NCBI GenBank assembly: GCA_020852965.1
Contig: JADYZV010000031.1
Location: 1-64,000 of the forward strand
Length of the DNA stretch: 64,000 nucleotides
Origin: Pirellulaceae bacterium
GTDB taxonomy: Bacteria; Planctomycetota; Planctomycetia; Pirellulales; Pirellulaceae
Direction of reading: 5' to 3'
The notes below the pieces were generated by a model. The model ran no database searches. It worked only from the letters and a program-made list of their open reading frames with translations, and was not told where the DNA came from. Of this stretch, positions 34,387 to 43,356 are shown piece by piece. Position 1 is the stretch's first letter. The number at the start of each line of letters is the position of its first letter. The translations under genes were made by a program, and so were the position numbers.

Positions 34387-35052
34387 TCAAACTTCATCTT
34401 TCCATCCGGACAGTCCTACCAACGGCACGAACCGTACACAGGCGAGTTTCTCCTGCTTGATTTCACCGTCGGCATGCTTCGTTGCGCGGATCAAGATTTG
34501 CATCTCGCGTTGGTCCCCCACAGGCATTACCAAACGCCCGCCGATTTTCAGTTGGTCAACCAACGGTTGCGGTAATTCCGGACCACCAGCAGCGACGATG
34601 ATCGCATCGTACGGAGCCTCTCTGAGCCATCCTTGGGTACCGTCGCCACGGATGACGTTGACGTTGTTGTAGCCCAATTTGTGCAGCCGCGTCTGGGCAC
34701 TGTCGGCAAGCGATTGAAAACGTTCGACGGTGACGACTTCGTCTGCGATTTCAGCCAGGATTGCGGCAGCGTAACCCGACCCTGTACCGACTTCGAGCAC
34801 ACGATCGGTTGGCTTGAGCTGCAATGCCTCCGTCATCAACGCGACGATGTAGGGCTGAGATATCGTTTGCTGGCTTCCAATCGGTAATGGCGTGTCATCG
34901 TAGGCGCGATCTTTCAATTCGATCGACACGAATGCCTCGCGCGGCACAGCCGAAAATGCGTCCAAGACCACAGGGTCGCGAATGCCGCTTTTCCGGAGTT
35001 GCATGAGCATGCGTTTTCGCTGTTTTGCAAATCGGTCGCTGGTCGACTTCAT
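34387..35052 (-). CDS. pcm: Protein-L-isoaspartate O-methyltransferase
   Basis: The 221-residue enzyme repairs isoaspartyl damage using S-adenosylmethionine. Motifs: PREAFVSIELKDRAYDDTPLPIGSQQTISQPYIVALM (substrate side), VLEVGTGSGYAAAILA (SAM-binding motif I, about 86-101), VTVERF (post-I) and YDAIIVAAGGPELP. GGGAG precedes the ATG. It is grouped with a universal stress protein, which fits a long-term survival role. Confidence 0.92.
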   Translation of the reverse strand: MKSTSDRFAKQRKRMLMQLRKSGIRDPVVLDAFSAVPREAFVSIELKDRAYDDTPLPIGSQQTISQPYIVALMTEALQLKPTDRVLEVGTGSGYAAAILAEIADEVVTVERFQSLADSAQTRLHKLGYNNVNVIRGDGTQGWLREAPYDAIIVAAGGPELPQPLVDQLKIGGRLVMPVGDQREMQILIRATKHADGEIKQEKLACVRFVPLVGLSGWKDEV

Positions 35053-35249
35053 GAACTGATCTCCCTGTTTTTACGAAGCCGTGCAGTGACCGTCTTGCCG
35101 AGGCAGGAACGGATCGATTGGCTATCGATGCCAACTCTCGACTCAAGGTGTAACATGACGACGCTTTCGCCATGATTGTGTATCTCCATGACCCCAATAG
35201 ACTGGTACCGAAATTGCGCCACAGAGGCGCGTCGTCTTGACAGACGATG

Positions 35250-36125
35250 TTACTCGACCGTAGCTACTTCTCGGGTAATCCAAACCGAGCACCCAGCGTG
35301 GCGGAGGACGTACCGAGAGACGCTGCCCAATAGAAACCGGCTGAGCAATCCACGCCCTGTGTCACCCATCAGAACCAGATCGGTGTCGTGCTGTTGGGCA
35401 AATTTGACTAAACCGCTCCCCGGCGTCAGGGCGTCAATGACATGCGGCGTCACGCGCTCGGAAATTTGGTGTAGCTCGTTTGAGGCGGCTTGGACCTTCG
35501 GTAACAGTTGCTGCTTGATCTCCTCGATGTCGACTACAATAGGAATCTCAGCATATAGCTCGGGGCGAGCTGCGACTTGAACGACGTCGATTTGCGTTTG
35601 ACGGCTCCATAGGAACTTCGCGAGTTGTTGAGCTGCGCGGTGAGCCGCTTGGGAGTCGTCGAATGCCCAGCAAATGCGAGGGCCATGTTGGCTCAGCTCC
35701 ATCGGTCGCACGATCAATACCGAACAATGCGCGTGCGTGGCTACAAAATCGCTGGTGCTCCCCAGCAGTAGGCGATCGAGTGTCGAATGGCCGACCGCGC
35801 CCAAAACCACCAATTCGATGTTTCTCGACTTCGCTTGCTCGATGATTGTCTTGCCAACCTGTCCTTTGAGAAACACGCACTCGACGCCCACATCGGCACC
35901 TGAGAACATCTCTTGAATGTGCTCAAAGACCTTGCTCGCTCGCGCACGTTCCGCAGCTAGACTCCGCTCCATCCACTCGACGACTTCCTGCGACCCATAG
36001 GCCTCCCATGCGTAGCTTACGAACAAGACCGTGAGTTCGAGCGGTTCCTTGTGTGGCAGACGTGCCAACAACTCCGCCGCCTCTGTCGCATGTTTGGAAC
36101 CGTCGGTCGCCAAGAGAATCTTCAT
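35250..36125 (-). CDS. Tandem universal stress protein
   Basis: The ATG at 36125 has AAGGAG 7 bases upstream; an open frame further upstream is not coding for this domain. The 291-residue product has two UspA domains. The first is at 1-145 (MKILLATDGSKHATEAAELL, VVLGAVGHSTLDRLLLGSTSDFVATHAHCSVLIVR) and the second at about 155-288 (VLMGDTGRGLLSRFLLGSVSRYVLRHAGCSVWI). The G-x9-G(S/T) ATP-binding loop is clear in both, with its start varying. It is preceded 20 bp upstream by a short membrane-peptide gene, probably in one transcript. Confidence 0.88.
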   Translation of the reverse strand: MKILLATDGSKHATEAAELLARLPHKEPLELTVLFVSYAWEAYGSQEVVEWMERSLAAERARASKVFEHIQEMFSGADVGVECVFLKGQVGKTIIEQAKSRNIELVVLGAVGHSTLDRLLLGSTSDFVATHAHCSVLIVRPMELSQHGPRICWAFDDSQAAHRAAQQLAKFLWSRQTQIDVVQVAARPELYAEIPIVVDIEEIKQQLLPKVQAASNELHQISERVTPHVIDALTPGSGLVKFAQQHDTDLVLMGDTGRGLLSRFLLGSVSRYVLRHAGCSVWITREVATVE

Positions 36126-36145
36126 GGTGAACTCCTTGATTGAAA

Positions 36146-36256
36146 TTAGCCGTACAGACGCCGAGCGATGAGCAGCACGATGACGATAGCAAGTACACCA
36201 ACAGCTAGCCACCACAGCGATTGCGGAGCTCTCAAAGATTTCTTCATGCCAGTCAT
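36146..36256 (-). CDS. 36-residue single-span membrane protein
   Basis: ATG at 36256 follows GGAGGAGACGCG, a strong ribosome site. The product begins MTGMKKSLRAPQSLWWLAVG, continues VLAIVIVLLIARRLYG and stops at TAA 36146-36148. It has a basic N-terminus, a transmembrane helix of about 18 residues and a basic end. It lies 20 bp ahead of the universal stress protein gene. Too short for family assignment, but ribosome site, hydrophobic span and clean termination make it likely to be made. Confidence 0.55.
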   Translation of the reverse strand: MTGMKKSLRAPQSLWWLAVGVLAIVIVLLIARRLYG

Positions 36257-36602
36257 CGCGTCTCCTCCGTTTCGTTATCTGCAATCTAACGCAACTTACA
36301 TCCAATGCAACTAGCGGACCAACCAATCTGTCGACGAGCAACGTACAATGTCTGTAGGAAGTTTGGTGCAAGTTTTTTAAAGCTGATAACCTGCGAAGTT
36401 GAGGCTATGGTTGGTACGCCGATTGCAGATGTCATAGCAGATGTTCCTGTAACGAAACTGGTGGGCTAGTCGCACGCGTCTTTCGGACAGTGCACAGGAC
36501 CGCTTACGGGAGCAGTCGTTCAGCACCTACTCCGGCGCTCTGGAAATGGCGCACTTGAAATTGTCGCATGACCGAACAGTGTTTCTACGAGGGGAGTTTG
36601 CA
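36257..36602. other. Divergent intergenic region, nothing recognised
   Basis: Region between the leftward stress genes and the rightward PAC2 fragment. It should contain promoters in both directions; none can be named with confidence. Confidence 0.4.
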
Positions 36603-36794
36603 ATGTCGAGTTCGATTAAGCTTAGAGACCCCTGGTTGGTCGCAGTGTGGCCTGGGATGGGACATGTTGCTCTAAGCGCGGGATTTTACCTATTGGCGAA
36701 ACTCGGCATGCATCAGCTTTCTGAGCTATCGGCCACTGAACTGTTCGACGTGGACCATATCGACGTCAAACCCGGTTCTCAAAGAAATAGTTGA
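36603..36794 (+). pseudogene. PAC2-family protein, N-terminal fragment
   Basis: ATG at 36603 follows GGGGAG. The 63-residue product reads LRDPWLVAVWPGMGHVALSAGFYLLAKLG, then ATELFDVDHIDVKPG. This matches the start of PAC2 (proteasome-assembly-chaperone-like) family proteins, which are about 250-300 residues. It ends at a TGA two bases before a dispersed palindromic repeat, and no C-terminal part is present. The gene is broken, although expression signals persist. Confidence 0.65.
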
Positions 36795-36795
36795 G

Positions 36796-36928
36796 CTAGT
36801 GCTTCGACCACATTTAATATTGCGGGTAGTGGACGAGGTCCGCGTTCCGTTTGCATCGTTGACCGTTTGGGACTCGTAAGCTCGTCCACTACGACCGACC
36901 TTAAAATCAAAAATGGTGGAAGCACTAG
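36796..36928 (-). repeat. Dispersed CTAG-ended palindromic repeat, copy 1
   Basis: Copy in reverse orientation. It begins and ends with CTAG. Inside are TAGTGGACGAG and CTCGTCCACTA arms and an AGTGCTTC/GAAGCACT terminal pair. CTAG at 36925-36928 provides the stop codon of the AsmA-like gene. Related copies are at 43072-43221 and 58411-58565. Confidence 0.85.
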
Positions 36929-39900
36929 TTTTTCTGCGTTGCGGCTGCCGCCGCAGCGGCAGAAATCAATCGACGACTTACATTTTGCAATACCGCTCGT
37001 CCCAGCGTCGGACCGACTTGCGGTTGAATGATGGGGCGACTAGGCGATCCGCCAATATGAAGATAGACGGTTCGATTGCGGATCAAGTCATTGAGTTCAC
37101 CGAGCAGAGCTAACTGCGGTAGGACAACCATCATCAGTTTTCGACTGGCACGCTGCGCGATTTGCTGTTCGATGCTGTCGCCCGTGCTGACCAGTGCATT
37201 GATATCTAAACCTCCGCTTGTCAAACTTGCGCTACCATCGCCGATGAGCGAAAAGGCATCGCTGCTCAGCGCTACGCCCTCGATATTCAATTGGCCTTGG
37301 CCAATGATCGCATTCAAACGACCTGAATTAATGTCGGTCGACCCCAATTGAAACACGGGTAACAGCCGGCCAATATCGGAGAGGATCGGCACGCTCTGCG
37401 CATCACTGTCTTGGAAGTCGATCTGCAAGGGGCCAGATAGTGCGCTGAGTTTTGATACGTCGTCTGATCGAAGGCTGGCTTGAGCGTCGAAAGTTCCGGT
37501 GCCGATGATGTGTTCGAAGCCCAGTGCTCGGCTAAGTTGATCTATTCTACCGTTGCCGATTTCAACCGTACTGGACAATTCGTAGCGAGAATCGCCGTGC
37601 AAGTGTGCTTCGCCAGCGAGCACGCCACCCAAAGCTTTACCGCGTATGCCACGCGCGAAGAGTTCATGGAAACGGCCATTGCGAGAGAATAGGATATGAA
37701 GCTGACTACGCAAGTCCTGAATGGGCAGCTTCATCACGAAGGCATCCCGCAATCGTGCCGCTCCGCTTAGTGAGATCTCATCCCCTATGAGTGCTCGTCC
37801 CGTATAGCTGAAGCGACCTTCAAACTGATCCGCTTTGTCTGGCGCGACCCAAGCCGCCATTGCCGGAACCTGTAGTTGCGCGGCCCCGAAGCGCAAGTCT
37901 CCAGCTAGTCTACCAGACTCACTTGTCTGCAAACTACCTACAATTTCGATCCGCCCACCGGCGATACCACCTGAGAGTTGCTTGATCTGCAGGTCACCCT
38001 CCTCAAAAACCACAACCCCCTCTAGATGTTGCGCTAAGGAACGCCGCTCAAAGTAGAAACTGGGAATGTCAACCATCGCCTCGATGGTCGGTGTTGCGCC
38101 AAGACCAGAGGTTGCGTTCAACTTCAAATTCGCAACCCCAGCATACCGAGCTCCCATGCGTGGGCCAAAGAACAATGACATCAGTCGATCCAGCTGGATG
38201 GCTTGCAGTGTGCCATTCAATTCAATCTTAGCACCGTTGGAATTGACAGTGGCAGTCGACGCGGACCGCCTCATGCCAGGGCCATTTAGCAACGATTCCA
38301 ATTGCCCCGACGGGAGTTCCAGCTTTGCATCCAAATCGCCTCCCAATAGACCTCCATCGAGTTGAAGAGAGAGCTGCTCCGGCCTGAAATTTCCGTTGAA
38401 ATCAAGTTCAGCTAGTGGGACTTCGCCAAACCTCAGCTCGCGCACTTGTCCATCGAGCTGGCCTGTCCAATTGGTAACCCACGAAGAAGTGGCCGCCGAT
38501 TTCTGAAAACGCGCTTCACCTTGCACTCGTCCCGACAATCCCTGCAAATATCGAGGAGCAAAGGCAGTGACATAAGGAGCTACGTCAAGCTCTGACACGC
38601 GCAGATTCAACAAGTGCTCTCCCTGTGCGTTGCGTCGAATCAGTGCCGAGCCGACCACGCGTTCTTGTCCCGTAGATCTCCGCCCCTTAGATTCAGCTTG
38701 ACCTTCACTTCGGTCTTGATGGCTGACCAAGCGAAAACGCTCGAGTCGAAAGGCATCGGGCCGGATGTTGAGTAGGCCGTCTTCCAAAGTGAATGTGTGG
38801 TCTGCCAGCGAACCACTCAGACGGTCAAACGCCACGCTCCCCGACGTGGGCCAAAAGTCTTTTGGCTTATCGAGCACACTTTGAATCCTCGCTGCGAACT
38901 TAAACCGACCGCTGGCAGCGATGGGGACCGACGCGAATTTCGGCCCCAATGGTTCAGCCAATGCCAGCCGTGTCCGATAGTCATTTAGCTCACCCGTTAC
39001 GCAATAGCTCGACAACTGCACTGCCAAACTAGTCTCATCGGCGGGCCGCTCCAATTCGCCTGTCGCGTGCAGCGAAAAGGTGCTTTGAGCGTCGCGCAAT
39101 TGAAATTGAAGTTGGCGCTCTGCGTGTGCTTTCGAACCGGACAAGTAGACATCGCCGACCGCGCTGCCGGCCACCGTGAGCTCACGTATGCGCAGCCGCA
39201 ACTGGCCGCTCCAATCGAGTGGCTTCTGTTGTCTATCAAGCTGCAAGCGCAGTTGCCCGTCAGCAGTACCACTGAAAAGGCCACGTGTAGAGACAGGAAT
39301 TGCCGTGGATTGAAGACGACTTAGATCCATGTGGATGATGTTTAAGTCCGCGCGTGATGGTAACTCTTGTCCGATTCTAGCCAAGTGGTTCCATGCAATT
39401 TGTCCATTCACTAATCCATCAGCCAAACGAGCCGATTTAAGGTTGATCGAGAGTCCCAGCGGAGCTCCGTCGGTGATTTGCAGTCCGGCCAATAGCTCGA
39501 CATCGTCGAGCGTTTCGCCTGCGACCACTATCTGCCGACTGCGAAGTGCAGCATTGACCTCCTCGAATCCCTGAGCACCGCTGCCGGAGACTTGTCCCGA
39601 GAGCGACGCGATCCCCTCGATTGCTTGGCCGTCTATTGGCAAGTTTCGGAACGACGAACGCAGCATTGCCAAATCGACGCGTTCGGAAGTGAAGGAGGCG
39701 GCATAGGGTAGTCGGGCATCGCGTAGCGTACCCGATTCGCCTCGTGCGATTTCACCCTGCGCGTCGATTCGTAGCGATTGCTCTGCAATCACACATTGCG
39801 CTCCAGCGATACTCCAGCGGCCAGCGTCGAGCTCTACTGGGCAGGTAAGGTTTAGCTGAGGAAAATCCGCTACGTCGGTCAACTCGATACCGGCGATATC

Positions 39901-40557
39901 TAGCTCGCCATGCAAGTTCCAAGAGGCGATGTCGTCGACCGCTCCCAATGGGACATCGCCTCTTAGGGTTAGCTTGCCCGAGAGATTGGTGATTGCGATA
40001 TCGAGATCGAAAGCGTTCAAAAGCGGTTGCATTTGGACTTGAGAAAAGCTTCCGTCGATTTTGAAAGTTTGCGGTGTGGCAAGCGGCAATTGGGCGACCA
40101 AGCTCGCCTGGCCGATCGACTTATCGCTACCCTTCTTCGCAACACTTCCCGAGAGGCGTCCTACATACCATACACCTTCGGCATAACCAAATCGTAAGCG
40201 AGCTTGCTCCAGAGTCCACGACTCGATGAGCAACTGGGGCGATTCGACCTCACCTTCCAAGCGATAATTGGCCACGTCAAACCAACCGCTAGCGCTACGT
40301 TGAGCCCAAATCCAGCCAGAGACATTGCCAGAAAACTTTGCCGGCAACTCATATCCAAACCACTTCAGCCATCCTTCAAGCTTACTTACGTCAACTTCGT
40401 TAAAATTGTAGTTGTAGGCTCGCTCGGTAGGGAGTGTGTCGCGAGCGACCACACCGGCAGGCCACGCACCAGCTTCCAGCGTTTCTTGCCCGAGGGCTGA
40501 ACGCTGAACGAGCAGCGGCAGCAGTAACAAGCTGGCTAGTAGGTAAACTCGACGCAT
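36925..40557 (-). CDS. Large AsmA-like envelope protein 1
   Basis: The ATG at 40557 starts a signal peptide (MRRVYLLASLLLLPLLVQRSALGQ). The 1210-residue product is a long series of beta-rich repeats (IDGSFSQVQMQPLL, LSGKLTLRGDVPLG, IELNGTLQAIQLDRL, VDIPSFYFERRSL) typical of AsmA/TamB/DUF3971 proteins. These form hydrophobic grooves that carry lipids between membranes. The C-terminal part (LNAIIGQGQLNIEGVALSSDAFSLIGDGSASL...LDINALVS) matches the AsmA C-terminal domain. The last codons end at a TAG made by the repeat at 36796-36928. A second such protein is encoded at 43357. Confidence 0.75.
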   Translation of the reverse strand: MRRVYLLASLLLLPLLVQRSALGQETLEAGAWPAGVVARDTLPTERAYNYNFNEVDVSKLEGWLKWFGYELPAKFSGNVSGWIWAQRSASGWFDVANYRLEGEVESPQLLIESWTLEQARLRFGYAEGVWYVGRLSGSVAKKGSDKSIGQASLVAQLPLATPQTFKIDGSFSQVQMQPLLNAFDLDIAITNLSGKLTLRGDVPLGAVDDIASWNLHGELDIAGIELTDVADFPQLNLTCPVELDAGRWSIAGAQCVIAEQSLRIDAQGEIARGESGTLRDARLPYAASFTSERVDLAMLRSSFRNLPIDGQAIEGIASLSGQVSGSGAQGFEEVNAALRSRQIVVAGETLDDVELLAGLQITDGAPLGLSINLKSARLADGLVNGQIAWNHLARIGQELPSRADLNIIHMDLSRLQSTAIPVSTRGLFSGTADGQLRLQLDRQQKPLDWSGQLRLRIRELTVAGSAVGDVYLSGSKAHAERQLQFQLRDAQSTFSLHATGELERPADETSLAVQLSSYCVTGELNDYRTRLALAEPLGPKFASVPIAASGRFKFAARIQSVLDKPKDFWPTSGSVAFDRLSGSLADHTFTLEDGLLNIRPDAFRLERFRLVSHQDRSEGQAESKGRRSTGQERVVGSALIRRNAQGEHLLNLRVSELDVAPYVTAFAPRYLQGLSGRVQGEARFQKSAATSSWVTNWTGQLDGQVRELRFGEVPLAELDFNGNFRPEQLSLQLDGGLLGGDLDAKLELPSGQLESLLNGPGMRRSASTATVNSNGAKIELNGTLQAIQLDRLMSLFFGPRMGARYAGVANLKLNATSGLGATPTIEAMVDIPSFYFERRSLAQHLEGVVVFEEGDLQIKQLSGGIAGGRIEIVGSLQTSESGRLAGDLRFGAAQLQVPAMAAWVAPDKADQFEGRFSYTGRALIGDEISLSGAARLRDAFVMKLPIQDLRSQLHILFSRNGRFHELFARGIRGKALGGVLAGEAHLHGDSRYELSSTVEIGNGRIDQLSRALGFEHIIGTGTFDAQASLRSDDVSKLSALSGPLQIDFQDSDAQSVPILSDIGRLLPVFQLGSTDINSGRLNAIIGQGQLNIEGVALSSDAFSLIGDGSASLTSGGLDINALVSTGDSIEQQIAQRASRKLMMVVLPQLALLGELNDLIRNRTVYLHIGGSPSRPIIQPQVGPTLGRAVLQNVSRRLISAAAAAAATQKN

Positions 40558-40747
40558 ACCACGCAATTGAATCCACAATACAAAAAATGGGGACCACGCG
40601 TCGAAGGCTGACGCTTGACTTAATAGTGGGCCTATAGCAACTTTTGTCAAAGCAGCTACTGCGCCGTTGGCAAACTCTAGCGATCGTAGAGGAACTACCT
40701 TAGCCGGTAATGAGGCTTAGTTTGATCGTAATAGGCAACCGATCTGT

Positions 40748-41941
40748 ATGCTATCTGCCGTTCGTACCGTCAATGACGCATTTGAAACAATGGTTCACTC
40801 TGCGCGACTGCCAATCATGTCAAATATACCCTTTCAACATATTGCCGCTCTCAAATTACTGATAGTCATGTGTTGCGCCTGGTGCGGAGGTTGTAGCACG
40901 CTTGGGTTGACTTTATGGCCATCGCAGTTGCCAATTCTATCGACGGCCAAGAAATATGCGGCGCAGAGTCCGATGCCAGGTGGCCTGAACCATGAATTCT
41001 CCAAACAAACGGTTCCCGACTATTTTGTGGAGCCGGGCGATCGCTTGTTGATCGAACCAATAGAGCTCGATTCGAAGTTCCATGCCGTAGGTGATCAAGA
41101 GGTGAAAGTCGACGGTTCAGTCGATTTGGGGCGTTTTGGGCGCATCCGGGTGGCGGGTATGACTGTCGAAGCGATCGAAGTAGCGGTAGCCGATCAAATA
41201 GCAGTCATCGCTGGTGAGCGAGAAGCGGTGAATGTGCAGTTGATCGAAGCCAACGCATCCCAGGTCTACGTGTTGGGTGCGGTGGGATCACCCGGCACCT
41301 ATGCGCTCGACGGACATGAAACCGTACTCGACGCGATTTTGAAAGCGGGTGGGTTGACGTCCAAAGCTTCACCATGCGATATCATGATGGTGCGTCCAAC
41401 CAATCCGTGCGACCGTCGTGTCGTGCAGCGAATCTGCTTCCGGCAGATCACTCAGCTCGGTGATGTCAGTACGAACTATCAACTGCAGCCAGGCGACCGC
41501 ATTGTGGTAGGAGAACGCACGCTGTTTGAAGAGTTAGCCTTTTGGAAGCAAGCTCGCTCGTGCCCCTGCTGCGATCGTCAGCGCGGGGTGCAATGCCATC
41601 CCACGACCGAGAATTACGCGAATCGATTTGTGCATTGGTTGGCACCGTTTCCGAATCCAATATCCAATCGGACCGAGGACGCCACCGAGAATGACGAGTC
41701 GATGTCAGTTCCCAATGCGGATCCACCGCGAGGGACAGGCTCATCCGATGCGCCCAAACCGCCGCAGCGGCAGACACCCCAGGAGACTCCTGACGACGAC
41801 AAAGACTTCTTTTTGCCCGCCGAGCCCCCTTCGGCTACCGATAGCAGCCGCTTGAATCGCACGCATACACCAACGCGGCAATCGGCTGGCTTGCCATTAG
41901 GCTTGCCTGCCAGCTCCCCTGCCAGCTTGCCTGGCAGGTAG
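40748..41941 (+). CDS. Polysaccharide export lipoprotein (SLBB/Wza type)
   Basis: The product is up to 397 residues; ATGs at 40748, 40790 and 40817 are all possible. A lipobox-like CCAWCGGCS follows a hydrophobic stretch, so it is probably a lipoprotein. The export domain has VEPGDRLLIEPIE, VKVDGSVDLGRFGRIRVAGMTVEAIE and an SLBB domain (VYVLGAVGSPGTYALDGHETVLDAILKAGGLTSKA, then LQPGDRIVVGE). Such proteins export capsule or exopolysaccharide. The C-terminus is Pro-rich and its final residues (LPASSPASLPGR) are encoded by a hairpin repeat that continues downstream. No glycosyltransferases are adjacent. Confidence 0.8.
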   Translation: MLSAVRTVNDAFETMVHSARLPIMSNIPFQHIAALKLLIVMCCAWCGGCSTLGLTLWPSQLPILSTAKKYAAQSPMPGGLNHEFSKQTVPDYFVEPGDRLLIEPIELDSKFHAVGDQEVKVDGSVDLGRFGRIRVAGMTVEAIEVAVADQIAVIAGEREAVNVQLIEANASQVYVLGAVGSPGTYALDGHETVLDAILKAGGLTSKASPCDIMMVRPTNPCDRRVVQRICFRQITQLGDVSTNYQLQPGDRIVVGERTLFEELAFWKQARSCPCCDRQRGVQCHPTTENYANRFVHWLAPFPNPISNRTEDATENDESMSVPNADPPRGTGSSDAPKPPQRQTPQETPDDDKDFFLPAEPPSATDSSRLNRTHTPTRQSAGLPLGLPASSPASLPGR

Positions 41942-42078
41942 CGAAGTTTTGCACTTAGATCGGTGCGTAGCAAGTCGCGCGGCAGCTCCCCTGCCAGCTT
42001 GTCTGGCAGGGGAGCGAAGTTTTGGCAATAGACGGTGCGTAGTAAACTGTGCCGTTTCCCGCCGCGATCGCGGCGGGA
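41907..42078. repeat. 73-bp tandem duplication with hairpins at a gene end
   Basis: Two units 73 bp apart share GCAGCTCCCCTGCCAGCTTG, CTGGCAGG, GCGAAGTTTTG and CGGTGCGTAG. Hairpins: 41918-41938 (8 bp, loop CTTGC), 41986-42014 (12 bp perfect, loop CTTGT) and 42057-42078 (TCCCGCCGC GATC GCGGCGGGA). The first unit runs into the end of the export lipoprotein gene. They may act as terminators or transcript stabilisers. Confidence 0.8.
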
Positions 42079-42146
42079 GAGGGTGCGTGCGCTCACTCGC
42101 ATGCTAGGATCAAAACGGATTCACCAACGAGCAAGCTCGCTGGTGT

Positions 42147-43037
42147 CTAATTCTCAACGCGCTCTGCGCCAGGCTCAGGAGTGGCCGCGCGGGTCGAAAG
42201 ACTGCTCGTAAACTCGGCACCGAACAGAATGCTAATCGAAGAGTAGTAGACCCATAGAAGGATAACGACGAGCGAGGCGGCGGCGGAACCGAGCTGTTCG
42301 GCTGGGTTGGAGGCACTCAGGTACACAAACAGTGCGAGCCGGCCGGTGGTGAAAATAATAACTGTCAACAATCCTCCTGCCGCAGCATCGCGCCATGGGA
42401 CGATCGCATCTGGCATAAACCGCAACACGAAGGTAAAGAAGGCCCAGGTCATGGCAAAACTCACCACTTGATTGATCCAGAACGGTGCCAATTCGCCTAG
42501 ACCAGCCGTGCTTGCAGCATACTGACTCAATAGCGTCAATATGGTACTAACGACAAACGAAACCAATAAGAGGAAGCCGAAACCAAGAATCATCGCGAGA
42601 GAAAACAAACGCTTCAAAATGAATTGTCGAGCCAGTGGGCCAGCGGCCGGTTTGACTCGCCATACGCGATTTAGGGCCGATTGGAGGGCTGCCACCAAAC
42701 CGGTTGCCCCGATCACTACGCCCGCTAGGCTCAGGATTGATTTCCACCATGTGCCAGCTTGTTGTTTTGTGTTTTCCAGAATGCTGGCCACTTCTGCGGC
42801 AGCAGCCTGATTGCCAATCAAATTAGCCGCTTGCTGCTGCACGAATTGTTGGGCTTGCTCCTGAGCTCGAGACTCTTCAAAGGCTAGCGACATACCTGAC
42901 GAAACGACCGTCACCAATAGAAATAGAAGTGGCGGCATAGCGAACAATGTATAGTAGGCCAACGAAGCGGCCAGTGTCATACATTCGTCTTCTATGAATC
43001 GCCCCCAGGCTCTTTTTAAACTTTTCCAAATCGCCAA
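42147..43037 (-). CDS. YihY/BrkB-family inner-membrane protein
   Basis: The 296-residue protein starts AIWKSLKRAWGRFIEDECMTLAASLAYYTLFAMPPLL, the signature of the YihY/virulence-factor BrkB family. It has six or so membrane helices, with an AVVIGATGLVAALQSALNRVW-like segment and an IVPWRDAAAGGLLTVIIF motif. The family was once called ribonuclease BN, wrongly; transport or lipid-related roles are suspected. The gene ends near the hairpins at 41907-42078. Confidence 0.88.
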   Translation of the reverse strand: MAIWKSLKRAWGRFIEDECMTLAASLAYYTLFAMPPLLFLLVTVVSSGMSLAFEESRAQEQAQQFVQQQAANLIGNQAAAAEVASILENTKQQAGTWWKSILSLAGVVIGATGLVAALQSALNRVWRVKPAAGPLARQFILKRLFSLAMILGFGFLLLVSFVVSTILTLLSQYAASTAGLGELAPFWINQVVSFAMTWAFFTFVLRFMPDAIVPWRDAAAGGLLTVIIFTTGRLALFVYLSASNPAEQLGSAAASLVVILLWVYYSSISILFGAEFTSSLSTRAATPEPGAERVEN

Positions 43038-43071
43038 TGCTTCGACTCGTTAGGGAATTGTGAAGAAATAT

Positions 43072-43221
43072 CGAGTGCTTCAACCATTTTTAATTTTAGG
43101 GTTGGTCGTAGTGGACGAGGTTATGAGTCCCCAACGTATTACGAGTCCCTGGCATATGCCGAATCAAACGGACTCGTAACCTCGCCCACTACCCTAAATC
43201 TAAATGTGGACAGACCGCTAG
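43072..43221 (+). repeat. Dispersed CTAG-ended palindromic repeat, copy 2
   Basis: Starts CGAGTGCTTCAACCATTTTT (left CTAG changed to CGAG) and ends at CTAG 43218-43221. Inner arms GTAGTGGACGAGG and CGGACTCGTAACCTCG...CCACTACC. It fills most of the 43038-43356 gap. Confidence 0.85.
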
Positions 43222-43356
43222 GCAGCAGGTAGCGACTAGTCGCTATCTGAACGCAAGCAAAAGACGTGCCACTACAATTGGTTCGAAGTAGCAGGCATGC
43301 ACCGTGTGCCGTTGCCAATGCAACCAGGATTTTCAGGTTGCTGGGTATTGCCCCTG

